From Physcomitrium patens (Eukaryota > Streptophyta > Bryopsida > Funariales > Funariaceae), in contig NC_037273.1 in NCBI RefSeq assembly GCF_000002425.4, positions 12,949,129 to 13,013,128 of the forward strand: a DNA stretch of 64,000 bases. Reading direction: 5' to 3'. Every line of letters starts with the position of its first letter. The stretch's first letter is position 1. Position numbers and translations under genes: made by a program. This document shows, in pieces, positions 12,780 through 24,014 of this stretch. Below the pieces are notes generated by a model. It was given only the letters and a program-made list of their open reading frames with translations, made no database searches and was not told the DNA's origin.

Positions 12780-13850
12780 TATAAGTACAATCATTAGTGT
12801 GTGTGTATTGTAATTTATATAAAATTTCATATGACACTCATAAGAAAATATCCTTCATTATTGTACTTTCTACAAACAATATCTATTCAAAATTGCTTTG
12901 ATCTAATGCTTAATTGAGCCATTTTTTTTTTTTTAATTTCCTTATATTTTTTTAGTAGTTTTTTTTTCTTTCTTCTACTTTTGTTTTGTTTTGTTTTGTT
13001 TTATTTTTTGTTTTGTTTTTTGTTTTGTTTTGTTTTTTTTGTTTATTTATTTATTTTTTTTGTTTTTTTTTTCATTTAAACCTTCACTTGAATCTTCAAA
13101 TTCTATATCATAAGATCTTTTCTTTCTATGTATACTTAATTCAACTTTTCTTGCTGATTGTAGAGCTTTTTCTAATGTATTTATTGATAATAAAGCTACA
13201 TATTTGTCTACTTTTCTTTTTAATCCATTTAAAATCTATGTTTTCTTAAATAGGTCATAGAATTGAGGAAAAAGTTTATTAACTATCCATATTATTCTTT
13301 TAAAGAATTCTTCCACATTCTCACTTTTTTTTTTTTTGCTTGAGATGTAAAAGGCTATTAGTGACTTCTTTATTATTCTTATTTTTTCTAAAATAAATAG
13401 TGAATGCATTTTAAAGATCTTTCTAAGAAATAAAATATTCTAAAAAATATCAATTATATGATTTAAATGTCTTTTTTTAAGTGTTACTAAAAAAAGTAAT
13501 AATTTGACTTTATTTACTATTTCTATATTACCTTGAAAAACATGATTAAATTCTCCAATGTAAATGTCTATCTCTTTTGCCTTTAAATTTGGACAATCTA
13601 GCTTTGATATATCTAATTAATTGTATCTCTAGAAATAGCAAGATATCTCCAATATGGTCTCCAAATAAACATCTAGATTCTTGTACCTCAAGAATTTCAA
13701 GTATTCCTTCTGTATTCCTATATAGGATCTATCCATGTACTTGTCTTTTGCAGCTCTTGGTTTTGTTAAAATCATGGTCAAAAAATTCAAATTAAAAATT
13801 ATCTTCAATTTATATGTTAATTGTATTTGCTAGTTTTATCTGATCTTCTT
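12780..13850 (-). pseudogene. gag: Element D gag remnant
   Basis: The minus-strand translation shows a gag-like helical region followed by a basic and acidic linker (IHRKKRSYDIEFE near 13,110-13,150). A damaged zinc knuckle lies near 12,800-12,900, where only the first Cys and the spacing to NNEG remain. A low-complexity TTTTG tract (about 12,979-13,043) lies inside it. Gag would form the particle shell; this copy is broken. Confidence 0.5.
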
Positions 13851-13940
13851 CAATCTACTCTTTAAATATTCAAATCTTCATGGAGTCAATCATGTCCTCA
13901 TTTTTTTTAATCTAGTTCTTCAACTATCTATTTTTTTTCT

Positions 13941-14075
13941 TGCCTTTGTCTTCTTCAATCTACACTTTACCTATCTATATCTTCATTTCATCTTGTCTTT
14001 GTCTTCTTCAATCTACACTTCACCTATCTATATCTTCATTTCATCTTGTCTTTGTCTTCTTCAATATAATCTTTA
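13941..14075. repeat. 53-bp tandem repeat, about 2.5 copies
   Basis: The segment starting TTTGTCTTCTTCAATCTACA at 13,945 recurs at 13,998 and again, partly, at 14,051, so the period is 53 bp. The first two copies are nearly identical. It lies in the gag/leader end of element D and, read on the minus strand, encodes an Asp/Glu/Lys-rich stretch. Confidence 0.8.
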
Positions 14076-14542
14076 AACATCCATAATTCTATTTTATCTT
14101 ACAACTCTTTTAACTTAATACTAGATCAAAAGTATATATAATCATATGCAAGCATGCCAATTATATCTTCTTTTATTGTGATAATAATAATATAGTTTTG
14201 AAATTATTTATAGCTATTTTATAGTAAATTTCTTTTAATATTAATTAAACATAGTAAAACTAATTTATTCTAATTACTATAACTTTCAATGGTGGTTTTA
14301 ACCACCTTGTCTTTTAAACACATGGGCGGCTAATTCCTTTGCCTTTTTTCACTCTCATATCTTTTCTAATCTTAGTTATACTTGTTTCTATAAGTTGATT
14401 TTTTATACCAAATTTAATTCTTTATTTAATTTTTTTATATTAGTCTATTTTTTCTATTTTTTTATAATATTTTTTTAATAAAATAATATATTTATTTTAT
14501 TAAATATAATTTTTAAGGTTAATACATTTATTAAAAAATAAA

Positions 14543-14740
14543 AATATCTTTAGTCAGAAAAAATGAACCTATACATGTAGAAGTCATAGATAGTTGTTTG
14601 TTATCTTTTAGAGACATAATCCATGAAACAATTCCTTTAGATATAGCAACTAAAGATCATAATAACTTAGTAATATTCAATGTCATTAGATTCTCATTCA
14701 ATCTAGTTATTTTAGGATTACCATTGTTGTATTAAAAAAT
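14543..14740 (+). pseudogene. pol: Fossil E2-family copy A, left piece (protease region)
   Basis: This piece aligns base by base with the E2 protease region at about 28,680-28,875. It includes the coding stretch for PVHIEVIDGRPL and the following VIFNIIRSPSNPVILG, with many C-to-T and G-to-A changes. It stops at the point matching E2 position about 28,872. The next base of the same element resumes at about 35,305. It is the left flank of the insertion that carries element C and everything nested within it. Confidence 0.8.
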
Positions 14741-15784
14741 AGTATAATATATAAAAATAATATAAAATATTATAAAAATTTGGATTATAATTATAAATAA
14801 AATAAAATAAAATAAAATGAATACTTATCTAATTTGTTTAAGTTTTGTAATTAAAGATAGAAATTGTAGGATTTATTAATAAAGAATTTAGAAAGGCCTT
14901 GGTATCAAAAGTGTAATTTTTTGACTTTTAGGCCATTCTATGTGGGTGGATTAGGTTAGTAATAGTAGACTTTATTTCTATTGATTGAAAGTCATTTCCA
15001 ATAGGCTTCGAGATTTTGTTTGGGACCACACTAGAATTAAGAACCTCTTTAGGGCGACCTATTCAAAGCAAGATAGACCTTTCAAGGCAAACCAATTCAT
15101 TCAAATTTTAGAGATTGGATTCAAGAAGCTTGTATTTTGGGCTATAATTTGGATAAAAGAAATATAAAATTTGAGATTTTAATAATAGAGATATGATTTT
15201 TTGAAATTAAAGTATAAATTTGGTACCTATTTTTATTCTTTTAAGCATATAAAAAGTTGTAGGATAGTATTTAATAATCAAAAAGTGAAATTTAAAAGTT
15301 TAATTAAAAAAATAAATTTTATATAAAAAAATTAAGATATTCCAATCTACAACAAGCAAAAAAGAGCTATTGGAAATTAGTGTTCAAAATTGGAATTTGT
15401 AAGTGAATTTTTTTCAATGGAGGTTTTGGTTTAAGCCATACCTTGAATTTTTGGATGAATTTTTGGCTCAAAATTTCCATAAGTATAGATGATTATGTTA
15501 AAAAATATCACATAAAAAATTCATGGTATTTGAACATTGGATTTTTTTAATAATTTTAGTACATGGATGTCTAAAAATTGACATATTTAATACTTGCTAG
15601 AGAGTAGGAAATATTCAAAGATTTTTAATGAATTTATAATTTTTTTTTTGTGTGAAAGTAGTTAAAAATATAAATTAGATAATAGAGAATTTTGAATCAA
15701 ATTGGACTATTAGATTAGACGTTATTGAATGATACATATATAAAAAGAAACTTCCATAGAACTAGAAGTGATTTTAGGATATGT
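14741..15784. other. AT-rich sequence left of element C LTR; uncharacterised
   Basis: No coding similarity was found. Because the two E2-family pieces at 14.74 and 35.30 kb are contiguous in the intact family, this kilobase must have arrived with, or after, element C. It may be the 5' part of a longer LTR whose 3' counterpart was lost, or another small insertion. A short frame at 14,985-15,167 has no recognisable domain. Confidence 0.45.
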
Positions 15785-15950
15785 AGTCACATCTTGGATA
15801 TTCTTGTGCATCCTTGACTTTTATATTTGATGTAATTATCTTTTGAAAGAAAAATTATAAATGATATTTGTATTTTATAAACTTGCAACTTATTTGAGTG
15901 ATTAATGGCAGCCAAAGGTCCAACCTTTTTCGGGAGCAAACTCTCTTACA
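15785..15950 (+). repeat. Element C 5' LTR (3' part recognisable)
   Basis: The sequence around TTTTATAAACTTGCAACTT and GGCAGCCAAAGGTCCAACC matches 35,130-35,295 with scattered substitutions. Only this part can be paired, so the true LTR may extend further left. The right edge is placed after the shared AAACTCTCT. Confidence 0.65.
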
Positions 15951-15959
15951 TGCAACATT

Positions 15960-17235
15960 TGATACTTTCATTGAGAAAGACTTAAAGCACTAATTTCTCA
16001 ACAAGTTAAGATAGAGGATATAAAGCAAAGATGTTCAAATAATGAAGGTAGTCAAAATCTTATAAATGACTTTAAGGGCCATGAAAATATTCATAGAGCA
16101 ACAAGTTACTAATGCAACTTTGCAACGAGCCACCAAAATATTGAGAGATATTATTTGTGAGGTAAGGAGGTTTAATGGAAAGAATATTATTAAATTTTTG
16201 AAGGTCTATATGTATAAAATAGAAATCTATCAAGTTCAAAATAATAAGATGATTAAGATCTTTGATTTAATAGTTATCATAGAAGTCAAAAAAAGGGTAA
16301 AATAACTACATAGGAGCATAGATGTGAATATATGGGCTAAATTTGAGGAGAGATTGAAAGATGAATACTTTAATGAAGATATTGAAAGGATGACTAAGAG
16401 AGATTTTTTTATTAGAAAGAATAGCAATCAAGCAAATATATGAGACCAAATGAACTATTAAAGAAGTTTGAGATAAAAATTGAACAACTTTCATTATTTG
16501 AGAAGCGCCTTCTAGAAGTGAAGAAATCAAAGTTATTTTTGCAAGTTGCAGATGAGTTACTAGAAGATAGATTGCTTCTTCTTCTTGAAGATGGAATAGC
16601 AAAAGATGGTTTTACCACCAATTGAAGAAGGTTGGAAGAGGTGATGAGCCTCATTGCTAAGAAACAGTATGTAAAGTTTAGAAGATTTGGAACAAAAATA
16701 GAAACAACACCAGTGATAGCTATGAAGGCTCCAACAACAACTTTGTTGATTTTTATTCCATCAATCTCTTAAAAAAATAAGAATATAGATAAAGAAACTT
16801 TTGAGGAGTTGATGAAGGACATAAAAGAGTTAAAAGTAGAAATAAATATTTTGAAGAAAGGCATAAGGTCAAGCACTTCAAGTTTGACTGAAGGATCAAA
16901 GGGATTTGTAATGAGATACATTTGGTATAATAATTTAAACCACAAATATGGTGATTGCAAATTATAACCAGATGCCATGATGAATGATATTATTACCTTC
17001 AAAAAAGGCAAAATTAGAGACGTTGTAAAGGATGAACTTTTAGAAACTAACTTTAGAAGTAGAGGCATGAAAAAATTGATGGAAGATAGATTGGAGAAGA
17101 ATAACTTCTCACATGATAAGAAAATAAAGACTTATGTCATTGAATTTGAATATATTAAGCTAAGAACCTCTACACATATATTTAAAGAAGTAATGGTAAA
17201 AGAAGCAGAAGCTATTAAAAGGCTAACTAAATAGC
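15960..17235 (+). pseudogene. gag: Element C gag remnant
   Basis: The reading continues through 16,066-16,305 (an alpha-helical gag segment containing FIEQQVTNATLQRATKIL), 16,440-16,625 (RPNELLKKFEIKIEQLSL) and 16,977-17,234. It is broken by stops and frame changes. A region near 16,905-16,965 resembles the zinc-binding segment that precedes the final basic part. The gag-to-protease linker is Lys/Asp-rich (17,300-18,050). Confidence 0.65.
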
Positions 17236-18075
17236 ATGATCTAATTGATTTTACTACCATTAAGGCCTATTTGGTGAGTAAGTTTAGAGAAAAAAAAGCC
17301 TATGATGCATAAGTAGAAATCAAGAGGGACAAAACTAATAAAAAAGACAAGGTAGGAGAGCCAACTAACAAGAAGAAGGCCCTAAGTGGTAGAAACATTA
17401 TTCCAGGAGAAAGACTAGTAGATAATATAAGACAAAAGCAAGAAGCAAAGCCTTGAGCTTTATATTCAAGAGCTGATATTCTACTTCAAAGGCGAAGTGG
17501 CAAGAGAGGATGGATAACAGCAAGGACAAGGATAAAGAAGACAATAACAAAGGAAAGAATAAGGTACCAACTTATAAACTTCAATCTAATATTAAACCCT
17601 TAGTTGACATGAAGAACATCTTAAAGAACAAGATTTTGGATGAGAAGATTGTATTTATCTTGAGAAAAATTCTTGATATTACAAAGAAAGATTTTTATGA
17701 GTTTATCATTAATATTATCAAGATAAAGATGCAAATAATAGCTAAAATAGTGATGACAAGAGTACTAGATACTTGAATGACCAAGAAAGAAGAAAAAAAG
17801 ATTAGAGAAGTATTTGCCTTGATATATAATGATGTAAGCAATAGTAACCAAAGCAAAAGATATAGAGTCATTTATGATAAGACTAAGAAGTTGAAGTTAT
17901 AGAGAAAGTTTTATATGATGAGATAAAAGATGAAGTGCTACAAATATTTTCATGTGATGGAGTGGCCAATATCAAGGTGGAATCCAATATTAAGAAGAAT
18001 CAAGAAGAAGAAGTTATAATAGAAGCCAAAGTATTTCAATATGAGGCTAAAAAAATTTAGAGTAAAGGAAAAGCT

Positions 18076-18295
18076 TTGACAACTTATACTCATCTATTTT
18101 GGATAAGAACTACTACAAAGATATGCATGAAGATTGAAGGCCTTAAAGAGCCAACTTTAGCATTCATGGATCATAGCTCTGAGATCAATATCTTATTCAG
18201 AAAGTTTTATGGAAAAGACAAGTGGCTAATTGATAGATCTATGGATGGGTGTTCAGAGCTACTAATGATGAAAGAAGTAGCTTTTATAGACCATG
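18076..18295 (+). pseudogene. pol: Element C protease, first half (interrupted by E1)
   Basis: The open stretch encodes KIEGLKEPTLAFMDHSSEIN, a retropepsin-like strand with DHSS where DTGA/DSGS is usual, then DRSMDG and the motif before the flap. E1 begins at 18,296 inside this domain. The second half resumes at 24,448 in the same orientation, which shows that the element was whole before E1 arrived. Confidence 0.7.
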
Positions 18296-18718
18296 TGTCA
18301 CGGACACAAAATACAGACTTGAAATCTAACAAGAAGTTCAAGAAGAAGTGGCAGAACTAGATTAAACAGATGAGTACAAGAACAACACCAGAAAGGTGGG
18401 CTAGAACTCCAAGAGATGTGTTGTCGAGACTGAAGAACCCTTCAGCCTCGACTCCTATATATACTACTGAATAGGAAGCTTCTCGAGCTACTTCCGCTAA
18501 CTAGGACGCTTCTCCAACAACTTCTACTAATTAGGAAACTTCTCAAGCAACTTCCTAGAATCTATCAAAATATTCTAGAACCTTCTAAGAATATTCTAGA
18601 ACCTTCTAAGAGGATCTTTAGGGAATATTCTAATAATATTCTAAAGGAATCTTTAGAGAATCTTTAGAGAATATTCTAAAAGAATATTCGAAGAATCTTC
18701 CAATGTATGTCCATGACA
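18296..18718 (-). repeat. E1 3' LTR
   Basis: This LTR is 423 bp and nearly identical to 24,015-24,447 apart from a 10-bp gap and a few substitutions. On the element strand it carries a TATATATA box about 32 nt upstream of the predicted RNA start, inside a 13-bp inverted repeat. The region rich in TTCTAGAA/AGAATATTC words is the U3 part. Confidence 0.95.
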
Positions 18719-18733
18719 TCACCTCCTCTTCTA
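18719..18733 (-). other. E1 polypurine tract
   Basis: On the element strand AGAAGAGGAGGTGA lies directly before the 3' LTR. This is the usual position of the plus-strand DNA primer of LTR retrotransposons. Confidence 0.7.
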
Positions 18734-18768
18734 ACTTCGAGGTCTCCGAGAAGCAATGTTGTTATCAG

Positions 18769-19122
18769 TCAATACCAACGCAAGAAAATGAAAATCTGTC
18801 GCATCACATCCACTATGAATTCCAATTGTTGTTCGAGAGGCAAATGATTCATCGGCCCTTGGAGCCAACGGTAGTGACCAACACCTTCAACCTCTGACCA
18901 AGCGTGGACTTCTGTGTCTTCATTGTGAAACTGTCCTCCAAATACACCTTCTGGCTGACCGTCGTAGGCAGGCTCGACCTCAAATACAATTACTAGCGAT
19001 CTGTTGCTTGGTATCCTCCGACGTCGTCGTGGTGCAGGCGGTTCTTCATCTCGCGGTCGTCTTCGTGAGCTAGTCGCTTGAAATGACATAACAAGTGTAG
19101 TATCTTGACTATCCATGTCCAA
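18769..19122 (-). CDS. E1 extra ORF between integrase and 3' LTR (117 aa, function unknown)
   Basis: This is an intact 117-codon frame starting MDMDSQDTT, with an Arg-rich segment (SSRRRPRDEEPPAPRRRRR) at about residues 18-36, then a beta-rich part (SLVIVFEVEP), the motif GHYRWLQGPMN at about residues 82-92, and a hydrophobic C-terminal helix. It aligns over its whole length with the ORF at 32,095-32,517 in E2: shared TL-x-x-S, RRR-x-RDE, LVI-x-x-E, W-S-x-x-x-G-x-GHYRWL and the closing I-x-FL. A decayed version lies at 45.24-45.55 kb. I do not recognise the family. The Arg-rich N-terminus suggests nucleic-acid binding or nuclear entry, which is only a guess. It is the one E1 frame without a stop. 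Confidence 0.75.
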   Translation of the reverse strand: MDMDSQDTTLVMSFQATSSRRRPRDEEPPAPRRRRRIPSNRSLVIVFEVEPAYDGQPEGVFGGQFHNEDTEVHAWSEVEGVGHYRWLQGPMNHLPLEQQLEFIVDVMRQIFIFLRWY

Positions 19123-19233
19123 AGGCTAAAATGATGAGAGCAAACTATAGTTGCTAACAAAGTTCTACACTAGCGAACTATGGGTTTTGGAGGTGCCCTC
19201 CTCCCTACTTGATGAGCAAGCTTCAGCAAGAAG

Positions 19234-20292
19234 CTATCGTTGAATCGGCTTAGGTTTATGAGGATATCGTTGATGAAATTCTTGTACCTTTTTTGGTGCA
19301 TTGGCAAGATTTTCGGCACGCTCCCACGTTCGTTCATTGATGTCGTATCCACTCCAATGCACTAAATACTCCAATTTTCTCTTATTACACCGTGAATCTA
19401 GTACCTTTTCCACCTCGTATTCCTCATGGTTTTCAATTTCGATACTTGGTGGCGGACTTTGTACTCTTTGGGGAAAAGCTAACTCTCGATAAGGTTCCAA
19501 CAAAGACACATGAAAGACTGGATGTACCTTCATAGTAGCTGGTAATTCCAAACGATATGCCACCGGATTGATCTGCTTCTCGATAACAAATGGCCCTAAT
19601 CTCCGATAGTCCAATTTGTCACATGGCCGCTTGGTCTTGATATTCCGTCGAAGAAGCCATACTTTACTTCCAACTTTAAAAGTAGGCGCCTCATTTCGAT
19701 ATTTATCTGCAGATGCCTTGTAACTCTCTTGGGCAGATTGCAATTGAAGCTTCAACGTCGCTTGAAGCTCCGATAGTTGCTTCACAAATCCTTCAGCTGC
19801 TGGGTTGTTATTTGCTGAAGAACTCAATAAATCGAGCTTGGGGTGGTATCCGTAGTTGGAGAAGAATGGTGTTTGTTGAGTTGACGCATGAAGAGTGTTG
19901 TTGTATGCGAACTCAGCAAGCGGTAGATATGCAGTCCAATCATCTTGTTGATAGTTGATGCTGCATCGTAAATATTGCTCCAAAACTTGATTTAACCGGT
20001 CCGTTTGACCGTCAGTTTGAGGATGAAAAGCCGAAGAGAGCTTAATATCCACCTTCAATATCTCAAAGAGGGACCTCCAAAACTTGGATACAAACTGAGT
20101 ACCTCGATCCGACACGATATCATCTGGTAGGCCATGATAACGATATATGTTATCAAGAAAGAGTCTTGCGGTGTCTTCACTTGACGATGTTTTCTTGCAA
20201 GGCACGAAATGCGCCATCTTTGTAAATCGATCCACCACAACAAAGATGCTGTCAAATGAATTCGATGGCAGTAGGTCCGTAATGAAGTCCAT
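19234..20292 (-). pseudogene. pol: E1 integrase with C-terminal chromodomain
   Basis: The integrase core has MDFITDL (first Asp) and VSDRGTQF (second Asp). In the third block QTDRLNQ stands where QTERVNQ is usual, so the catalytic Glu of D-D-35-E is Asp. The C-terminal part has the KVWLLRRNIKT and HPVFHVSLLEPY blocks. It ends with a chromodomain (EEYEVEKVLDSR, then EYLVHWSGY and ERTWE) with cage-type aromatic residues. Integrase joins the DNA copy to the genome, and chromodomains in this group steer it to histone-marked chromatin. It is in frame with the upstream pol ORF but separated by a TGA at 20,311-20,313. Confidence 0.9.
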
Positions 20293-20310
20293 AGAAACTG
20301 AAGACCATGG

Positions 20311-22602
20311 TCAGTGCGGAATAGGCAATGGTTGGAGAAGTCCATACGGACGATGTCGAGGGATCTTGGATCTTGAACAAACATCACAAGAAAGGACAAA
20401 TTCCTTCACATCCTTCCACATTTGGGACCACCAAAAATCTCGTGAAATGAGCTCCAAAGTCTTGTTGAATCCAAAATGTCCCGCAGCTGGAAAGTCGTGG
20501 CGAGATTGAAGTACTCGGAGTCGAGTTGGTCCTTTCGGGATATACAACCGCTCTTCAAAATACAGAAGATCTCCCTCCACCTTAAACTTGTCATTGTCGA
20601 CACGTTGTTTGATGTCAAGAGCAATAGAATCCTCAATGGTCGCAGTACGTACCTCGCTGAGGAAGCCGTCATCGATAGTTGCAACAGTAGCAAAAATCTT
20701 GAATTTTTCTGGTTTCAATAATGTTGTACATTGTTGATCAAACGCTGCTTCTCCAGCCTTTGGCGCAAGATACGATCTCCTCGATAATGCGTCAGATAAT
20801 CCTTGCTGTTTTCCAGGGCGGTAGGTGATAATAAAGTCAAATCGTGATAGAGACATATTCCATCGAGCTTGACGACGATTCAAAATTCGAGCTGTCATGA
20901 AGTACTCCAAATTCTTGTGGTCCGTATAAACAGTCACTGGATGTGCAGCTCCTTCGAGGAAGTGACGCCACTCTTGGAAGGCATCCACTATAGCAAGCAG
21001 CTCTTTGTCGTGGATCTCGTAGTTGATCTCAGCAGCAGAGAACTTTCGTGAATAGAACGCAACTGGGTGAAGCTTTTTGTCTATGCCCATCTGTGAAAGC
21101 ACAGCTCCCAAAGCAAAATCTGAAGCATCGGTCTCTAAATAGAAAGCCTTTGCAAAGTCAGGGTGTACCAAGATTGGAGCCGTAGTGAATGCCGTCTTGA
21201 GATCTTGAAATGCTTTTGCTGCTTGTGATCCCCATTCGAGCTTGTCTTTGCTTATTAGACGCGTGAGTGGTGCAGCAACTTGAGAATAATTCTTGATGAA
21301 GATCCGATAGAAGTTAGCAAATCCAAGAAAACACTGAACATCTCTAACCGTCTTCGGAACTTCCCAAGATATAATTGCTTCTACCTTTTTTGGATCCATC
21401 TTCAAGCCCTCTGTAGTCGCAATGAAGCCCAAAAATTCCATCTCATTCTGGTGAAATTGACACTTCTCCAACTTGGCGTAGAGTCCTCGTTCGCGTAGTT
21501 TTTCAAGAACCAAACAAACGTGCTTCTCATGTTCTTCTTCATTCTTGGAAAATATCAAAATATCATCCAGATAGATGACAACAAAGTCATCGAGGTACTC
21601 CCGAAAGATGTCGTTCATCATATGTTGAAAGACTACTGGAGCATTGGTAAGACCAAAAGGCATGACATTGTACTCAAAATGGCCATACCTTGTACGAAAG
21701 GCTGTCTTCCATTCATCTCCTTCTTTGATTCGCACAAGGTTGTAGGCTCCTCTTAAATCAATCTTTGTAAAAATCCTTGCACGTCCAAGTTGATCTAAGA
21801 GGCCGGAGATCAAAGGTAAAGAATAGCGATTTTTCTTGGTCACCTTGTTGAGTCCTCGGTAGTCCACGCACATCCGCAGTGAGCCATCCTTTTTCTTCAC
21901 GAATAAGATTGGTGCTCCAGCTAGCGACTTTGAATGTCGAATAAAATTCTTGGCTAGATTCTCATCGATGTACTTCCGCAATTCTGCCAACTCCGTCTGC
22001 GATAGGTTGTATATTGGACCAAAAGGTGGTTGCACTCCTTCCTCTAAGTCTATGGCGCAATCATATGGTCGATGTTCCGGCAGTATATCGACGTTCTTCT
22101 TCTGAAACACGTCTTCAAAATCCCTATATTGCTCTGGTATATTCGATGTTGAGATATTCTCGCCGCTAGTTGGAGCTGCATAAATGACAATTGGTGCGCC
22201 TTCCTTGGACGATCTTAGGAACGCTCTCGCTCCAATAAACATGGATTTCTTCATGTAGGTTCTACCAACAGGTTTATTATTATTTTTTTCAGGAAATGTT
22301 ATCCTTCGTAGCCTCCAATCAATGGACGGATTATGATCTTCTAACCAAGAAAGACCAAGGATAACAGGGCTTGATGGGGTTCTAATAATATTAAAAATAA
22401 CGTGACTACTATGGTCCTTAAACACCACTTCTATAGGTTCTGATTCGTGGGTAACGTTGCCTGACAATAAGGGTCGTCCATCTATCACCTCTACGTGAAC
22501 AGGTTTGGACTTCTGTACTAAACGGATCTTGTGGCGTTTAGCAAACTCTTCATCTAAAAAACAAGTAGATGCCTCCGAATCCAATAAAGCTAAAGTTTTT
22601 TA
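20311..22602 (-). pseudogene. pol: E1 pol: protease, reverse transcriptase, RNase H, integrase zinc finger
   Basis: The long frame starts inside the protease (LLDSEASTCF; the usual DSG is DSE) and goes on through the reverse transcriptase (KKDGSLRMCVDYRGLN, MPFGLTNAPVVFQ, VVIYLDDILIFS). It continues with RNase H (FYLETDASDFALGAVLSQ, YTDHKNLEYF) and the integrase HHCC finger (CDVCSRSKIPRHRPYG). A TAA at 22,600-22,602 replaces the Tyr found in E2 in the protease N-terminus. From there the frame is open back to the presumed frameshift site at about 22,731-22,737. It is in the -1 frame relative to gag. Confidence 0.95.
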
Positions 22603-22694
22603 TTTTTGAGGGCCTAAAAACAAAGGAATTGTAAAACAACGGGCAGGTTGGACAGAGAAGGAGGAACCTGATTGTTGTCGTGATATTAGATTGT

Positions 22695-22737
22695 CCAGCC
22701 GCACGGTTCCTACTGTGGCTGGGCGTCGTCGTTTTTC
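22695..22737 (-). promoter_or_regulatory. E1 presumed gag-pol -1 frameshift element
   Basis: On the element strand a GAAAAAC heptamer (22,737 to 22,731; codons AAA AAC in gag frame) is followed by 8 nt and then CCAGCC (22,722-22,717), which pairs with GGCTGG (22,700-22,695). The loop of 16 nt holds the gag stop TAG (22,712-22,710). Slip site, spacer and stem match the usual layout of -1 frameshift signals. The first codon of the heptamer gives imperfect re-pairing, so efficiency is uncertain. Confidence 0.55.
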
Positions 22738-23711
22738 GGAATCATCTCACTTCTAGTCTTCACAGGGTGCCAATTTTGCTTCTTTGGGCAATTTCCAACC
22801 TTGTGACCTTCTTCTCCACAGTACAAACATAACCCTTCCTCCATACGCTGTTTCTTCTCTGTTGGAGTAAGAGATCGGACACGCGCCATGTCGATTTGCA
22901 TGTCTGTTGCCTACGAATGTGAGTTTAAGCTATTTGCAGACATAGTCACGTCGTAACGAGTCATTTGGTGTCTTGGACGTTGGTCTTGGCGACGCTGGCA
23001 TAGGCGGTTGTCACACTTTACAGCTTGGCTAATAGCTTCGTTGAACGTTTGAGGATCAGGAAGAGATAACAGCAAGTCCTTCACATCATCCTTCAAGCCC
23101 CAATAAAACTGACTCACCAACGCCTCTTCACCCCAATTAATGTCACTTGCCAATTGTCTGAAATCCGAGGCATAGACTGATGCAGAGCGTGTTCCTTGTC
23201 GTAGCGATCGGATCTTTGTTGTAGCCCATCGAACTTTAGCATGCTCACCAAATGCTTCTGCAAACGCCTCCAAGAACGTTTCAAAGTTGCTCAGGATTGG
23301 CGATTGCTTCTCGAACAAGGGAGTAAACCAAGACAGAGCTTGTGTTGTAAGCAAGGTTCCAACAAGCCCAACACGCGCTTCCTCCGTCGGATAACATTCG
23401 GGCTATAAAATTGTTATCAACCTGATTTGGTTGACAAAACCTCGAAACTTGGAACGAGTTCCATCAAACTTATCCGGAAGACTAACTCGAGGCTCCTTTC
23501 GTTGTGGGACTACTCGATCTTGTTGAAATGGAGGTAGAACTGCTTCTTCTGGCGCAGAAGTTTGAGGCTGATATGCTTTAGATGGCGCTATCCCAGATGC
23601 TCCATTGTTATGGAGTCCTACCATGACTCCTTCGATCTCTGTTGTCCTATGTGACAACAAGGCAAGAGCATTTATGATGGCATCTAGTTTGGATTCCAAA
23701 CTTTCAGCCAT
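22710..23711 (-). pseudogene. gag: E1 gag
   Basis: One frame runs from MAESLESKLDAI (23,711) to the TAG at 22,710. It has two in-frame stops, at 23,403 (TAG for the Gln seen in E2) and at 22,911. Domains in order are an N-terminal linker, a retrotransposon gag core (RKEPRVSLPDKFDGTRSKF through LRQGTRSASVYASDFRQL) and one zinc knuckle CLYCGEEGHKVGNC near 22,800. Gag packages the RNA and forms the particle. Start chosen because E2 has the equivalent MAEL start. Confidence 0.9.
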
Positions 23712-24001
23712 TTTAACGTCTTAACCTTCGGCTAACCTTCAGAAAGAAGAAAAAAGAGTTTTGACAAGAGGACAATATTGGTTCAGAGGAGAGTACTCCA
23801 CAACCTCTAAAACGCCTTAAGACTCCAAAATGAGGGGTAATCCACTCTCTCCAAGAAGAATAAGGCTCCAATATTGAGAAAGAAGAGATATCAGTTTAGA
23901 AGAGGGTAATCCGCAACCTCTAAAACACTAGTACACCTTCAAGAAGAGGGGTAATCCACTTTCTAACAAGAAGGAACTAGCTTTGATACCAGTGAAAATG
24001 C

Positions 24002-24012
24002 AGTCTCGACAA
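24002..24012 (-). other. E1 self-primer binding site (11 nt)
   Basis: On the element strand TTGTCGAGACT begins 2 nt inside the 5' LTR edge. It is the exact complement of AGTCTCGACAA in the same LTR at 24,150-24,140, placed where transcription should start (32 nt after the first T of TATATATA at 24,182). Complementarity extends to 12 nt. This replaces a tRNA-binding site and matches the Tf1 self-priming layout. Confidence 0.75.
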
Positions 24013-24014
24013 AC

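Larger units (their letters stand above)
8150..14420 (-). mobile_element. Element D: decayed Ty3/Gypsy retrotransposon, minus strand
   Basis: Reading the minus strand from right to left gives gag, protease, reverse transcriptase, RNase H and integrase in Ty3/Gypsy order, all full of stops and frameshifts. A possible primer site resembling TGGTAT lies near 14,405, which would put the 5' LTR just right of it. I could not match two LTRs, so both ends are approximate. The reverse transcriptase looks closer to the Tat/Athila side than to the chromodomain elements E1/E2, and I saw no chromodomain. The heavy decay makes it one of the older layers in the window. Confidence 0.7.

Noticed and set aside
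12986-13249. 87-codon Phe/Leu-rich frame
   Set aside because: It is a translation of T-rich low-complexity DNA (TTTTG repeats) on the strand opposite element D gag; not a membrane protein gene.
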